Notes under the pieces: generated by a model
The model's database searches: none
What the model saw: only the letters and a program-made list of their open reading frames with translations
Told to the model about the DNA's origin: nothing
Shown: piece after piece, positions 22,699-35,291 of the stretch
Position numbering within the stretch: position 1 is the stretch's first letter
Layout: every line of letters begins with the position of its first letter
Made by a program: the position numbers and the translations under genes
Source of the DNA: Theropithecus gelada
Lineage: Eukaryota; Chordata; Mammalia; Primates; Cercopithecidae
DNA length: 64,000 bases
NCBI RefSeq assembly: GCF_003255815.1
Contig: NC_037668.1
Span: 69,745,445 to 69,809,444 of the forward strand
Direction of reading: 5' to 3'

Positions 22699-25216
22699 TT
22701 TTTTTTTAATTGTACTTTAAGTTCTAGGGTACATGTGCACAACGTGCAGGTTTGTTACATATGTATACATGTGCCATGTTGGTGTGCTACACCCATTAAC
22801 TCATCATTTACATTAGGTATATCTCTTAATGCTATCCCTCCCCCCACCCCCTCCCCACAATAGGACCCGGTGTGTGATGCTCCCCTTCCTGTGTCCAAGT
22901 AATCTCATTGTTCAATTCCCACCTATGAGTGAGAACATGCGGTGTTTGGTTTTCTGTTCTTGCGATAGTTTGCTGAGAATGATGGTTTCCAGCTGCATCC
23001 ATGTCCCCACAAAGGGCACGAACTCATCCTATTTTATGGCTGCATAGTATTCCATGGTGTATACGTGCCACATTTTCTTAATCCAGTCTGTCACTGATGG
23101 ACATTTGGGTTGATTCCAAGTCTTTGCTATTGTGAATAGTGCCGCAATAAACATACGTGTGCATGTGTCTTTATAGCAGCATGACTTATAACCCTTTGGG
23201 TATATCCCCAGTAATGGGATGGCTGGGTCAAATGGTATTTCTAGTTCTAGATCCTTGAGGAATCGCCACACTGTTTTCTCCAATGGTTGAACTAGTAAAC
23301 AGTGTAAAAGTGTTCCTATTTCTCCACATCCTCTCCAGCACCTGTTGTTTCCTGATTTTTTAATGATTGTCATTCTAACTGGTGTGAGATGATATTTCAT
23401 TGTGGTTTTGATTTGCATTTCTCTGATGGCCAGTGACGATGAGCATTTTTGCATGTGTCTGTTGGCTATATGAATGTCTTCTTTTGAGAAGTGTCTATTC
23501 ATATCCTTTGCCCACTTTTTGATGGGGTTGTTTGTTTTTTTCTTGTAAATTTGATTGAGTTCTTTATAGGTTCTGGATATTAGCCCTTTGTCAGATGAGT
23601 AGATTGCAAAAATTTGCTCCCATTCTGTAGGTTACCTGTTCACTCTGATGGTAGTTTCTTTTGCTGTGCAGAAGCTCTTTAGTTTAATTAGATCCCATTT
23701 GTCAATTATGGCTTTTGTTGCCATTGCTTTTGGTGTTTTAGCCATGAAGTCCTTGCCCATGCCTATGTCCTGAATGGTATTCCCTAGGTTTTCTTCTAGG
23801 GTTTTTATGGTTTTAGGTCTAACATTTAAGTCTCTAATCCATCTTGAATTAATTTTCGTATAAGGAGTAAGGAAAGGATCCAGTTTCAGCTTTCTACTTA
23901 TGGCTAGCCAGTTTTCCCAGCACTATTTATTAAATAGGGAATCCTTTCCCCATTTCTTGTTTTTGTCAGATTTGTCAAAGATCAGATGGCTGCAGACGTG
24001 TGGTATTATTTCTGAGGGCTCTGTTCTGTTCCATTGGTCTATATCTCTGTTTTGGTACCAGTACCATGCTGTTTTGGTTACTGTAGCCTTGTAGTATAGT
24101 TTGAAGTCAGGTAGTGTGATGCCTCCAGCTTTGTTCTTGGGAGACTTTAACACCCCACTGTCAACATTAGACAGATTAACAAGACAGAAAGTTAACAAGG
24201 ATATCCAGGAATTGAACTCAGCTCTGCACCAAGCAGACCTAACAGACATCTACAGAACTCTCCACCCCAAATCAACAGAATATATATTCTTCTCAGCACC
24301 ACATCGCACTTATTCCAAAATTGACCACATAGTTGGAAGTAAAGCACTCCTCAGCAAATGTAAAAGAACAGAAATTATAACAAACTGTCTCTCAGACCAC
24401 AGTGCAATTAAACTAGAACTCAGGACTAAGAAACTTAATCAAAACCGGTCAACTACATGGAAACTGAACAACCTGCTCCTGAATGACTACTGGGTAAATA
24501 ACAAAATGAAGGCAGAAATAAAGATGTTCTTTGAAACTAACGAGAACAAAGATATAACATACCAGAATCTCTGGGACACATTTAAAGCAGTGTGTAGAGG
24601 GAAATTTATAGCACTAAATGCCCACAAGAGAAAGCAGGAAAGATCTAAAATTGACACCCTAACATCACAATTAAAAGAACTAGAGAAGCAAGAGCAAACA
24701 CATTCAAAAGCTAGCAGAAGGCAAGAAATAACTAAGATCAGAGCAGAACTGAAGGAGATAGAGACACAAAAAACCCTCCAAAAATCAATGAATCCAGGAG
24801 CTGGTTTTTTGAAAAGATCAACAAAATTGATAGACTGCTAGCAAGACTAATAAAAAAGAAAAGAGAGAAGAATCAAATAGATGCAATAAAAAATGATAAA
24901 GGGGATATCACTACCAACCCCATAGAAATACAAACTACCATCAGAGAATACTATAAACACCTCTACGCAAATAAACTAGAAAACCTAGAAGAAATGGATA
25001 ATTTCCTGGACACTTACACTCTCCCAAGACTAAACCAGGAAGAAGTTGAATCCCTGAATAGATCAATAGTAGGCTCTGAAATTGAGGCAATAATTAATAG
25101 CCTACCAACCAAAAAAAAGTCCAGACAAGATGGATTCACAGCCGAATTCTACCAGAGGTACAAGGAGGAGTTGGTGCCATTCCTTCTGAAACTATTCCAA
25201 TCAATAGAAAAAGAGG
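22699..25216 (-). mobile_element. L1PA-type element with 5' inversion (twin priming)
   Basis: 22699-24138 is minus-strand L1: poly(T), antisense 3' UTR, and ORF2 C-terminus up to the 'KAGGITLPDF' region. At about 24138/24139 the orientation flips, and 24139-25216 is plus-strand ORF2 from the endonuclease 'GDFNT' motif into the reverse transcriptase. The whole is bounded by one 13-bp target duplication, 'gatattaggtttt' at 22686-22698 and 25217-25229, so both parts came from a single insertion. Inversion with internal deletion is the signature of twin priming. Confidence 0.95.
24139..25216 (+). pseudogene. L1 ORF2 fragment (endonuclease end to RT start)
   Basis: Inverted part of the L1 at 22699-25216. 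The translation keeps LINE-1 ORF2p endonuclease landmarks: GDFNT (24140-24154), YSKIDHIVGSK with the conserved Asp, and LSDHSAI with the conserved Asp-His pair, followed by the linker (KRKQERSKIDTL...) and, after a frame change and stop at about 24841, a second open stretch from 24994 (MDNFLDTYTLPRLNQEE ... DGFTAEFYQRYKEEL), which begins the RT region. The 246-codon open frame is the longest protein-like frame in this insertion but lacks the endonuclease N-terminus, the RT core and any promoter. It cannot encode an active enzyme. Confidence 0.93.
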
Positions 25217-25229
25217 GATATTAGGTTTT

Positions 25230-25851
25230 AATAGGAGATTAAAGCTGAAGATTTTCATGATCACAGGTGTGTTCTCTGATGAAAAGGACACTGTAGACAG
25301 GGCATGACATATCGCAGTGAACATACAGATGGTTGATAATGAGAAGAAACTCCTAAAACTGCCGGAGAGAACAGATGAGATAACCAGTAGGAACCATTAG
25401 GCTGACAGTGGACTTATTTTCAGTAACAACTGTGGCCAAAAGATAATGTAGTAATATCCTTTGAAGGTTAAGGGAAAACAGCTATCAACATAGAATTTTA
25501 TATCTAGCTAAACTATTATTTAAGAGTGAGGGCAAAAAGACATTTTCAGAAACATGAAGACTAAATGAGTCCCCCATATCCAGATGCACACTGGCACACT
25601 TGGTAAAGGATATACTTCACTAAAGAGAAATGTGAAACTACAGCAAAGGTAGGGGATAGAGGAAACAATGAAATAATTATCTAAAAATTAATTAAATACA
25701 TTTGTAGGTTTAAATATTGACTGCACATGATAAAATTCTATGTTTAGAAGAATAGAAATGCTAAATAACAATATACTGTTAGAATACTTCTAAAAACTCA
25801 AGTAGGATATGTTGAAACTATAAGAAAAAACACTGAAAGAATAGATTAACA
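25230..25851 (+). mobile_element. old L1 (L1M-type), continued
   Basis: A-rich plus-strand sequence with the block 'aacatagaattttatatctagctaaactatta...aagagtgagggcaaaaagacattttcagaaacatgaag', typical of old L1/HAL1 elements. Continuation of the element starting at about 21430. Confidence 0.6.
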
Positions 25852-26152
25852 GGCCGGGCACGGTGGCTCACGCCTGTAATCCCAGCACTTTGGGAGGCCA
25901 TGGTGGGCATATCATGAGGTCAGGAGATCAAGATCATCCTGGCTAACACAGTGAAACCCCGTCTCTGCTAAAAATACAAAAAAAATAACTGGATGTGGTG
26001 GTGCACAGCTATAGTCCTAGCTACTCAGGAGAACGAGGCAGGAGAAATTGCTTGAACGCAGGAGGCAGAGGTTGCAGTGAGCCGAGATTGCGCCACTGCA
26101 CTCCAGCCTGGGCGACAGAGCAAGACTCTGTCTCAAAAAAAAAAAAAAAAAG
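25852..26152 (+). mobile_element. AluY/S-type with perfect TSD
   Basis: Complete Alu ('ggccgggcacggtggctcacgcc' to an 18-A tail). Perfect 14-bp duplication 'agaatagattaaca' at 25838-25851 and 26153-26166. Confidence 0.97.
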
Positions 26153-26166
26153 AGAATAGATTAACA

Positions 26167-26975
26167 AGCAACAGAGGAAAAAATGAAAGACATATTTTAA
26201 AAATAGTTTACCAATCAAATACAAAGCCAAAAAGACTGGGAGAAGAAAACACAAGAAAAATGTGAACAAAGAGAAAACATAAGTTAAAGTTCATCAATAA
26301 TCACAATATGTGTAATTAGACTAAATGCATCTGTTACAAAACAGAGATTAGCATATTAGATTGAACTTTTAAGTCTAGCTGCTTGCTGAATATATGATAC
26401 ATACCTAGAACAAATCAAAACAGGAAGATTGAAAGTAAAGAGATACAAAGTTATACATGTATATAATAACTAGATAAAGCTACCGAGATGATGGTAATGC
26501 GAAAAGCAAAAAGCTAAGAGGAAATAAGAGGGAAATTGTGTAAAATAATAGGAACAAACCTGCCAGGAATGTATAAAAATTATAAATTTATGCATCTAAA
26601 AACATAACTTCAAAATATACAAAGCAAAATATTAGAATTAAAGGGAAAATTGAAAAATCCGTAATCAGCACTCAAGGTTTTCTGACATTTCTATTCAAAA
26701 CTGAGAGATCAATCAGGCAAAAATTTAGTAAGGCTATAGTAAATGTGAAGAACAGTATTTAAAATCATGATATAATACAGAATTTTTCAAACTTTTAAAA
26801 TGTGACCTCTTTAAGAAATATATTTTATATCAAAATCCAGTGTATAAATGCATGTGCATGCATGCACACACCCATTTAGATAGATAGGTAGACAGGTGAT
26901 AGATGTTTAACAAACAATATTCACCTTTAATATGAGTAGTACATTCTGATACTATTTATTTTGTTCCCTTTGTTA
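26167..26975 (+). mobile_element. old L1 (L1M-type), continued
   Basis: A-rich ORF2-like sequence ('tattagattgaacttttaag...aactagataaagctaccgag', 'caggaatgtataaaaattataaatttatgcatctaaaaacataacttcaaaatatac') on the plus strand, heavily diverged. Confidence 0.6.
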
Positions 26976-26991
26976 AAAAACATGAGTTACA

Positions 26992-27360
26992 CTATGCAGC
27001 ATTTAAAAGGAACAGTATCATGTCCTTTGCAAGGACATGGATGGAGCTGGAAGCCATTATCCTCAGCAAACTAATGTGGGAACAGAAGACAAAACACTGC
27101 ATGTTCTCACTTATAAGTGAGAGCTGAACAATGAAAACACATGGACACAGAAAGGGGAACAACACACACTAGGGCCTTTCGGGGAGGTGGGGGACAGCAT
27201 CAGGATGAATAGCTAATGGATGTTGGGCTTAATGCCTAGGTGATGGGTTAATAGGTGCAGCAAACCACCATGGCACACGTTTACCTATGTAACAAACCTG
27301 CATGTCCTGTTCATGTATTCTGAAACGTAAAATTAAATTAAATTAAATTATTTAAAAACA
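26992..27360 (+). mobile_element. short 5'-truncated L1 3' end
   Basis: Only the last ~365 bp of a primate L1: 'atgtcctttgcaaggacatggatggagctggaagcc' through 'gcacacgtttacctatgtaacaaacctgcatgtcc' to an (aaatt)n/A-rich tail. Target duplication 'catgagttaca' at 26981-26991 and 27361-27371. Confidence 0.93.
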
Positions 27361-27371
27361 CATGAGTTACA

Positions 27372-28128
27372 ACAAACTAAATTGATTTCACACCCAATAA
27401 TGGATTGTGACCTACAATTTATGAAATACTGATCTTAGAAATATATACATCTGTGCATACAACAAGTAAAAGTTGCACATTGTTTTCAACCTAAAGTAAA
27501 TAGCATACACGATGGTGAAACCACAGAAGCTTTCCCAGTAAAGCTAGGAACGAGCAAGAATGCTTGCCATCAACACTTCTGTTTCACATTGTAATGGAAT
27601 TCAATGTCAATATATAATGGGAGTAAAAGGAATCAGAGGTAAGTGAAATTTGAAACTTTGAATATAACAAATGGCAGCTGATTTATTATTGTCTGAGTAA
27701 TCTAAGGTAATCTACATACAAACTTTTAGTACTGACAAGAGAAGTCGACATGCTTCCAAATACAAGAATAACAAGCATTAATGGTTTTCCTAAATGCCAA
27801 TTAGATAATGTAATTGAAAAGTTATTCATAATAGCAACAAAAACATAAAGCATCTAGGAATAAATCCAACAAAAGATGTGCATAGTCTTTATGGAGAGCA
27901 TTACAAAACACTGTGGATAGGTATAAAGGAAGACCAAAATAAATGGAAAGACATAATGTGTTCAAGGTGGATGAAGACTTGATATGTGGAGATGGCACTT
28001 CTCTCCAAAATAATCTAAAATTAAATGCAATTGCAATCAAAATCCCAACAGGAAAAGCCGATCCTGAAATTCATTTAGGAAAGCAAAGAGAATCAAATAA
28101 CTGGGATAGTTTTGAAAAAGAAGGTGGG
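27372..28128 (+). mobile_element. old L1 (L1M-type) ORF2 C-terminal region
   Basis: 'tctaggaataaatccaacaaaagatgtgc...cattacaaaacactg' and 'aattaaatgcaattgcaatcaaaatcccaacagg' are the ORF2 segment downstream of the RT domain (KYLGINPTKDV...). Frames interrupted. Confidence 0.75.
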
Positions 28129-28420
28129 GGCCAGGCGCGATGCTCACGCCTGTAATCCCAGCACTTTGGGAGGCCAAGGCAGGCGGATCACGAGGTTAGG
28201 AGATCAAGATCATCCTGGCCAACATGGTGAAACCCCGTCTCTACTAAAAATACAAAAATTAGCTGGGTGTGGTGGCAGGCACCTTTAATCCCAGTGACTA
28301 GGGAGGCTGAGGCAGGAGAAACGCTTGAACCCGGCAGCTGGAGGTTGCAGAGAGCCAAGACTGCACCACTGCACTCTGGCCTGGCAACAGAGCATGACTC
28401 TGTCTCAAAAAAGAAAAAAA
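28129..28420 (+). mobile_element. AluS/Y-type
   Basis: Dimeric Alu 'ggccaggcgcgatgctcacgcc' to 'gactctgtctcaaaaaagaaaaaaaa'. Imperfect duplication around 'aaggtggg' (28121-28128) and 'aaggttggg' (about 28420). Confidence 0.93.
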
Positions 28421-29760
28421 AGGTTGGGAGGCTCACATACCATAGCTAGGTTATCTCAATCCGTAATAATGAAGACAATGTGAAATTGGCTTAGAGAAGG
28501 ATGAAGACATCAGTGGAGCAGGATAGAGAGTGTAGAAATGGACTGATATGAAAACTTGATCTATGACAGAGGCAGCACTATAATCAGTGCAGGAAGGATG
28601 GGTTGTTTAATAATTTATGCTGTGACATACCCAAAAGGAAAAATTAAAATTCAATCCTTAACTCACATTATATAAAATAAATCTTAAGTAGATTGAAGAT
28701 TTAATATGGGAATTAAAACTTCAAGATTTCAATAGAAAATATAGAAGAATATCTTTATGATTGTAGAGAAATAAGTATCTTTTAAAAAATAAGATTTCTT
28801 ACGTGAGAAGCAGAAAGTACAAAGCATAATGTAAACGACTGATAGATCTGTCATTTAAATCAACTTATGCCCAACAAAAGCTATCATGAACAGATTAAAG
28901 ACAAGACAGAAGAAACATTTGTAATGCATACAGCTGACAAAACACTAGTGTCTAAATTCACACAGAGCTACAATTTGATAAGAAAAAATACATAAGAAAA
29001 TGAACAAATGACATAAACAGACAACTCACAGAGGAAGAGTAAACTTCAACCATAAATCAATGAAAAAAATATTTGAGCACACTGGGAATCACAAAGTTGC
29101 AAATTACATAAGACTTCATACCCTCAGTTTGTCAAAATTTTAAATTTTGATAACACCAGGTAATGAAGAACACTTGTAGCTACAACAATGTGCATACACT
29201 GTTTATGAATGTATCAACTGGTACAATCACTTTTGAAAATAATTTGGCCTTATCTAATAAAGGTAAAAATGAGCTACTCTATGACCCAACGATTCTACTT
29301 CTGAGTATATGCCTCAGAGAAACTCTCACAGGTGTGTGAGCCAACAAGAATGTTCATTGCAGCATTACGATGAAAGTAAAAGAAAATGGAAATGACCTAA
29401 ATATCCGTAAACAGGAGAAAGGATAAATAACTAGTGGCATGTTCATTCTGTGGACTACTCTACAAATAGGTAAACAGATAACCTAAAGCTACATGTGTCC
29501 ACGTGGTTAAATCTTAAGCCATGATCCTGAGTGCAAAATCAAGTACACAATGATATATTCAAGATGATGTCACTGACAATAAGTTTGAAAACCTGCAAAT
29601 TATGCTGTTTATTATTTATGGATATATACAAATATAGTAACAATATAAAAATATGTATGGGAATGATAACAAAATGTATGATATTGATTACCTCTGAGCA
29701 AGGAAAGGGGGAAAATGGGGTAAAGAAAGATTTTCATAAGCAAAATTGGAAATATTAGGT
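28421..29760 (+). mobile_element. old L1 (L1M-type) ORF2 end and 3' UTR
   Basis: Plus-strand L1 landmarks: 'taatatgggaattaaaacttc', 'cacactgggaatcacaaagttgc', 'ctatgacccaacgattctacttctgagtatatgcc', 'gaatgttcattgcagcattacg', and '3-prime' blocks such as 'tgatcctgagtgcaaaatcaagtacac'. Final part of the element that begins near 21430. Confidence 0.75.
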
Positions 29761-30115
29761 TTTGACAGAGTTGGATTCAAGTACACAAGGTGTTTGCTGT
29801 TGCTCCTCATACTTCTCTGTATTTCACCTTCAGAGTTAACTCTGTCCTCTCCTTTTTTTTGTTTATTTGTCGACAGTGCTGTTGTTTTGGTTGAATAAAT
29901 TCTGGATTAATATATTGAAAAACCCAAATACAACAAACAAAATCTTTCTGGTATTATCTGTTCTCAAATATTCTTCGCCTTCAAAAGATGCTGTTGCTAT
30001 GAAAACTTGTGCTGTCATCTCATTTATGTTACTTGAATCAGGATAACTCCCACTGGTGCACAAGGGTGAATTTCTTTATAATCTCATCAGAAATCTATTT
30101 TCTTAGTTGGTTCTG
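29761..30115. other. unassigned sequence
   Basis: No gene or named repeat. Confidence 0.25.
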
Positions 30116-30560
30116 TCTTTTTAAAAAGCATAGAAGTAATATAACACAACTATAGAAAATTTGGGCAATAGAATTTTTAAAATCAATCAAAATCCTCCTC
30201 TCTCCAAAACTCATACGGTCAACTGTCAGGATTTCAGTGTACTTCTCACTTGCTTTTTATCCCTATGTATATTTTAATACAGCTGCTGTAACCAATTTGC
30301 ACACATAGTTTTGTAGCCTGCATTATTCTCTTAAGTTAATACTGCTAAGTGGTCTTCCTAATCTTCCTTTGTAATGGCTACATAATGGTCCATCCCATCT
30401 TTCTGTGATTATTTACTTAACCTTTCTCCTATTTTTGGACATTTAGGTTTCTTTCCATTTTTTTTGTTTATATAAATAAAAAGCTATGACAAAAATATTC
30501 ATGGAAATACATTCTATGTATTTTGAATTATTTCAGAAGTGGGATATCCATGTTACAGAG
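30116..30560 (-). mobile_element. old L1-type 3' UTR relic, antisense
   Basis: The series 'tttaaaaagcatagaagtaatataac...cttctcacttgctttttatccctatgtatatttt...tttgtagcctgcattattctctta...aatggctacataatggtcc...cctatttttggacatttaggtttctttcc' is a common antisense old-L1 pattern. A second copy of the same family is at 50735-51070. Confidence 0.5.
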
Positions 30561-31150
30561 CATGAAACTTTTGAAAATTGCTTTCTCTATGTTTTCAATG
30601 CCCAATATCAATGTTTGACAGCACTGAGTAGTTTGCTCTAGCCATGAACTGTAGTTGGAATTCTGTGATGATAACCGCCATATTCAATGATTACTTTCTT
30701 CCTAAAAGATTGCGCTTAGTTACAATCCTCATCACTAATGCAAGAAGACATGCTAAGTCCCCGTTTTGACCTATTTATAAAATTTTCTAAAAGATGATAT
30801 TAGACAATGGTATCACAAACACTATGTATACAATGAGAAGTAACTCTTCATTATCATACATTTGAGTTTGCACTTCTTAAATTAAAACTATGTTCAGAAT
30901 TTGGGGCACAAGGGAGAATATTTTTTAATCCAAATCATAAACAGACTTCTTGAAAGTTGAGTTTTTAAAAACAATGTGCTGGGGACTCCTGTATTTTTCT
31001 TTAAGTATAAGAGGAACATATTGAGAGATGCCAAAATATGATGAATCAAATATAACTAAATATAATAAAAGGCCAACCTGTTCTCTGGGTGATTAATTAA
31101 ACAAAATTTTGTAAAAATCAGAATACATTTTTGTTTTTCTATCAAAACAG
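30561..31150. other. unassigned AT-rich sequence
   Basis: Nothing recognisable. Confidence 0.25.
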
Positions 31151-31169
31151 GCTAATTGGAGCATATTTT

Positions 31170-31560
31170 AGAAGTAATTAAATAGTGGTAAAACTTGTAG
31201 AGACATATGTATAAGGATGTTCTTTGCAGCACTCTAGAGGCGGAAAAGCTAGAAACAATGAAAGACTGTCGCTGGGAAATGGTTGAATAAATGTTGCCAA
31301 ATGCATGCTCTAAAATATATGGCAATTGAAAACCAGACTTAATCACTGGCCACTTAGTTGGAGAGATTTCCATGAGTTACTCCTAAGTGAGGAAAGAAGA
31401 ATGTTGAGAAGGTGATATAATAAAAACAATAGAAAAAAATGCTATGTGAGTATAGATAATTGTATATGATTATATCATTAATATGAGTTACCTGTAGGTA
31501 GGAGGAAGAAGGAGGAAGTTGGAGGGAAGATGGGAGAAGAGACAGGAAAAAAGAAAAAAC
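31170..31560 (+). mobile_element. old L1-type 3' relic
   Basis: 'ggatgttctttgcagcactct...gaaatggttgaataaatgttgcc...aagtgaggaaagaagaatg' resembles the sense 3' end of old L1 elements ('gatgttcattgcagcattatt...ggttaaataaattatgg'). Poorly preserved. Confidence 0.4.
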
Positions 31561-32229
31561 AGCTATTCTTACAGAAAACTTGGACAAGTGTTTAAGTAAA
31601 ACTCTATGAATGGGTAGTATAAGAAGCAAGAAGGAGATATGCCACCTAAATATGGTGAGAGAAGCCCAGTTCAGAACTGGCCTCAAACAAATCCCCTAAG
31701 TCACATTCTTTAAAGGTTACCTGTATTGAAAACAGATATCAGATTCCATTTCCTATCTTATATATTTAGTTGTATACAAGATAACATAATAGACATCATA
31801 AGGTTCTCATTTAAAACAAATTAACAAAAATAAAATCTTATGGGATAAAATTAGAGTGACCAAGCAATATCGTTTCAAAAACACCAAGCCAATTTTACTT
31901 ACTCTTTTAAAATGGAGCAGAAGAGATGACCATATTTTCCTTTATGTTACATTAGAAAATATAATCAGAGCTCACAACATAACATTTAAGGTTCTTGTAA
32001 CTTGGCCTTGACCCTAATTTCCTTCACTGACTTGGCTAAGTGGTTAGTGTGCATTTACAGAACTTGAAGAATTTGAAGATGTGTATATCAGGAAATTTAT
32101 TGAGTATATTATATGGACTTACCTAGATTAGGAGTTATCCCTATGTGTCTTTCCATGGGATTAGTCATATTTCTCTGACTTACTCTTCCAGCCATTCTAA
32201 TCTCTCTTCTTCCTGGCTCAGAAATTCCT
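31561..32229. other. unassigned sequence
   Basis: Nothing recognisable apart from purine-rich tracts at its left edge. Confidence 0.25.
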
Positions 32230-34527
32230 CCATGCAAAAGTATGCTTAGTTTTGTAAAAAAACACACACAAAAAAACAAAAAAAAAACTGCCAAAGTATC
32301 TTGCAAGTGGCTGTACCATTTTGCATTCCCACCAGCAATGAATGAGAGTTCCCGTTGCTCCACATCCTCACTGGCATTTGGTGGTGTCAGTGCTCTCAAT
32401 TATGGCCATTCTAATATGTGTGTAGTAGTGTCTCATTGTTGTTTTAATTTGCAATTCCCTAATGACATATGACGTAGAACATCTTTTCATATGCTGCTAT
32501 CTGTATATCTTCTTTGATGAGGCATCTGTTCAGGTCTTTGGCCCATTTTTTTAAATTGAGTTGTTTGTTTTCTTATTGTTGAGTTTTAAATACTCTTTGT
32601 ATATTTTGGATAACAGTCTTTTAGCTGGTGTGTCTTTTGAAACATTTTCTCCCAGTCTGTGGCTTGCCTTCTGATTTTCTTGAAATTGTCTTTGCAGAAC
32701 AGTTTTTTTTATCATTATTATTCTCATGAAGTCCAGCTTAACAATTATTTCTTTCTTGGATTGTGCCTTTGGTGTTGTATCTAAAAACTTATTGCCATAC
32801 TCAAGATGATCTAGATTTTCTCCAGTGTTATTCTCTAGGGGTTTTATAGTTTTGCTTATTACATTTAGGTCTGTGATCCATTTTTATTTAGCTTTTGTGA
32901 AGGGTGTCATGTTTGTGACTAAATTTTTTTTTTTTTTTTGCATATTGATGTCCAGTTGTTCCAGCACTATTTGTTGAAAAAACTACCTTTACGTCATTGT
33001 ATTGCCTTTGTTCCTTTGTCAAAAGTCACTTGACTATATTTATATGAGTCTATTTCTGGGCTCTCTCTTCTGTCCCGTTGATCTGTTGTCTATTCCTTCA
33101 CTGCACCACACTGTCTTGATTACTGTAGCTTTATAGTTAAGTCCTAAAGTCAGATGGTGTCAGTCCTCCAACTTTGTTCTCCTTTAGTATTGAGTTGGCT
33201 GTTCTGGGTCTCTTGCCTCTCCACGTAAACTTTAAAATCAGTTTTTTGATGCCCACGGTACAACTTGGCAGTTTCTGATTTGGATTGCATTGAATCTATA
33301 CATCGAGTTGGGAAGAACCAACATCTTGACAATATTGAGTCTTCCTATTCAGGAACATGAAATATCTCTCCACTTATTTAGTTCTGCTTTGATATTTTAA
33401 ATCAGAATTTTGTAGTTTTCTTCATATAGATCTTATACACATTTTATTATATTTATATCTAAGAATTTCATTTCATGGGGTGTTAATATAAATGGTAGTG
33501 TGTTTTTTATTTCTAATTCCACTTGTTCGTTGTTGATATATAGTAAAGTGATTGACTTTTCTATATTAAACTTGTATCTTGCAAACTTGATATAATTACT
33601 TACTAGTTCCAGCGGGGTTGTTTCATTTGTTTGTTTATTCTTTAAGATCTTCTACATAGACAATTATGTCAGCTGCAGACAAAGACAGTTTTATTTCTTC
33701 CTTCCCAATCTGTATACCTTTAATCTCCTTTTCTTGTCCTACTGTACTAGCCAAGACTTCCTTCCAGTACAATGTTGAAAAGCAGTGCTTAGAGGGAACT
33801 TCTTTGCCTTATTCCTGATTTTAGTGGAAAAGCTTCAAGTTTTCCATTAAAGTATATTAGTTTAAGCATAATGTTAGCTGTAGGTTTTTAAAATATATTT
33901 TGCTTATGAATTTGAGGAAGTTTTCTTCTATTCCTAGTTTGCTGAGAGTTTTTATCATGAACGGTGTTGAATTTTGTCAAATGATTTTTCTGCATCTACT
34001 GATATTAACATGTGATTCTTCTTCTTTGGCTTCTTGATGGAATGGATTGCATTAATTATTTTCAAATGTCGAAACAACCTTACATACCTGGGATAAATCC
34101 CACTTGCTCATGGTGTATAATTCTTTTTATACATTGTTGGATTCTATTTCATTCTGCTTCTATTTTCTGGAAGAGATGGTAGAGAATTGGCATACTTTCT
34201 TCCTTAAATGTTTGGAAGAATTCACCCGTGAATGCATCTGGGCCTGGTGTTTTCTGTTCTGGAAGGTTAATTTGATACACGTAGTCCTCTTCATATTGTC
34301 TATTTCTTCTTGTGAGTTTTAGCAGATTGCGTCTTTCAAGAAATTGGTTTATTTCTTCTAAGTTGTCACATTTGTGGACATACAGTTGTTCATAATATTC
34401 CTTTATTATCATTTTAATGTCCTTGGGGTCTGTGGCAATGTCCTCTTTTTCATTTCTAATATTAGTAATTTGCATCTTCTCTCTCTTTTTCTCAGTTAGA
34501 GGTTTATTGATTTTACTGATCGTTTTT
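32230..34527 (-). mobile_element. old L1 (L1MA/MB-like) ORF2, outermost of a nest, part 1
   Basis: Antisense ORF2 C-terminus and RT: 'tggctgtaccattttgcattcccaccagcaatgaatgagagttcc', 'ttgtatattttggataacagtc', 'ttgatctgttgtctattcc...taccacac', 'atttctaattccacttgttcg', through 'gaggtttattgattttactgatc'. The minus frame at 34149-34475 encodes RT-start residues (EEINQFLERRNL ... GPDAFTGEFFQTFKEE). The element resumes at 37137. Confidence 0.85.
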
Positions 34528-34891
34528 TATTTTATTTATTTATTTATTATTTTTTTATTATTATTATACTTTAAGTTCTAGGGTACATGTGCATAACGTG
34601 CAGGTTTGTTACATATGTATACTTGTGCCATGTTGGTGTGCTGCACCCATCAACTCGTCAGCACCCATCAACTTGTCATCTACATCAGGTATAACTCCCA
34701 ATGCAATCCCTCCCCCCTCCCCCCTCCCCATGATAGGCCCTGGTGTATGACGTTCCCCTTCCCGAGTCCAAGTGATCTCATTGTTCAGTTCCCACCTATG
34801 AGTGAGAACATGTGGTGTTTGGTTTTCTGTTCTTGCGATAGTTTGCTGAGAATGATGGTTTCCAGCTGCATCCATGTCCCTACAAAGGACA

Positions 34892-35291
34892 NNNNNNNNN
34901 NNNNNNNNNNNNNNNNNNNNNNNNNNNNNNNNNNNNNNNNNNNNNNNNNNNNNNNNNNNNNNNNNNNNNNNNNNNNNNNNNNNNNNNNNNNNNNNNNNNN
35001 NNNNNNNNNNNNNNNNNNNNNNNNNNNNNNNNNNNNNNNNNNNNNNNNNNNNNNNNNNNNNNNNNNNNNNNNNNNNNNNNNNNNNNNNNNNNNNNNNNNN
35101 NNNNNNNNNNNNNNNNNNNNNNNNNNNNNNNNNNNNNNNNNNNNNNNNNNNNNNNNNNNNNNNNNNNNNNNNNNNNNNNNNNNNNNNNNNNNNNNNNNNN
35201 NNNNNNNNNNNNNNNNNNNNNNNNNNNNNNNNNNNNNNNNNNNNNNNNNNNNNNNNNNNNNNNNNNNNNNNNNNNNNNNNNNNNNNNNNNN
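34892..35291. other. assembly gap of exactly 400 N
   Basis: A run of exactly 400 N inside the young L1. Comparing the flanks with the L1 at 22699-24138, the missing interval corresponds to 23019-24022 there, about 1,004 bp, so the true missing sequence is probably near 1 kb, not 400 bp. Confidence 0.95.
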
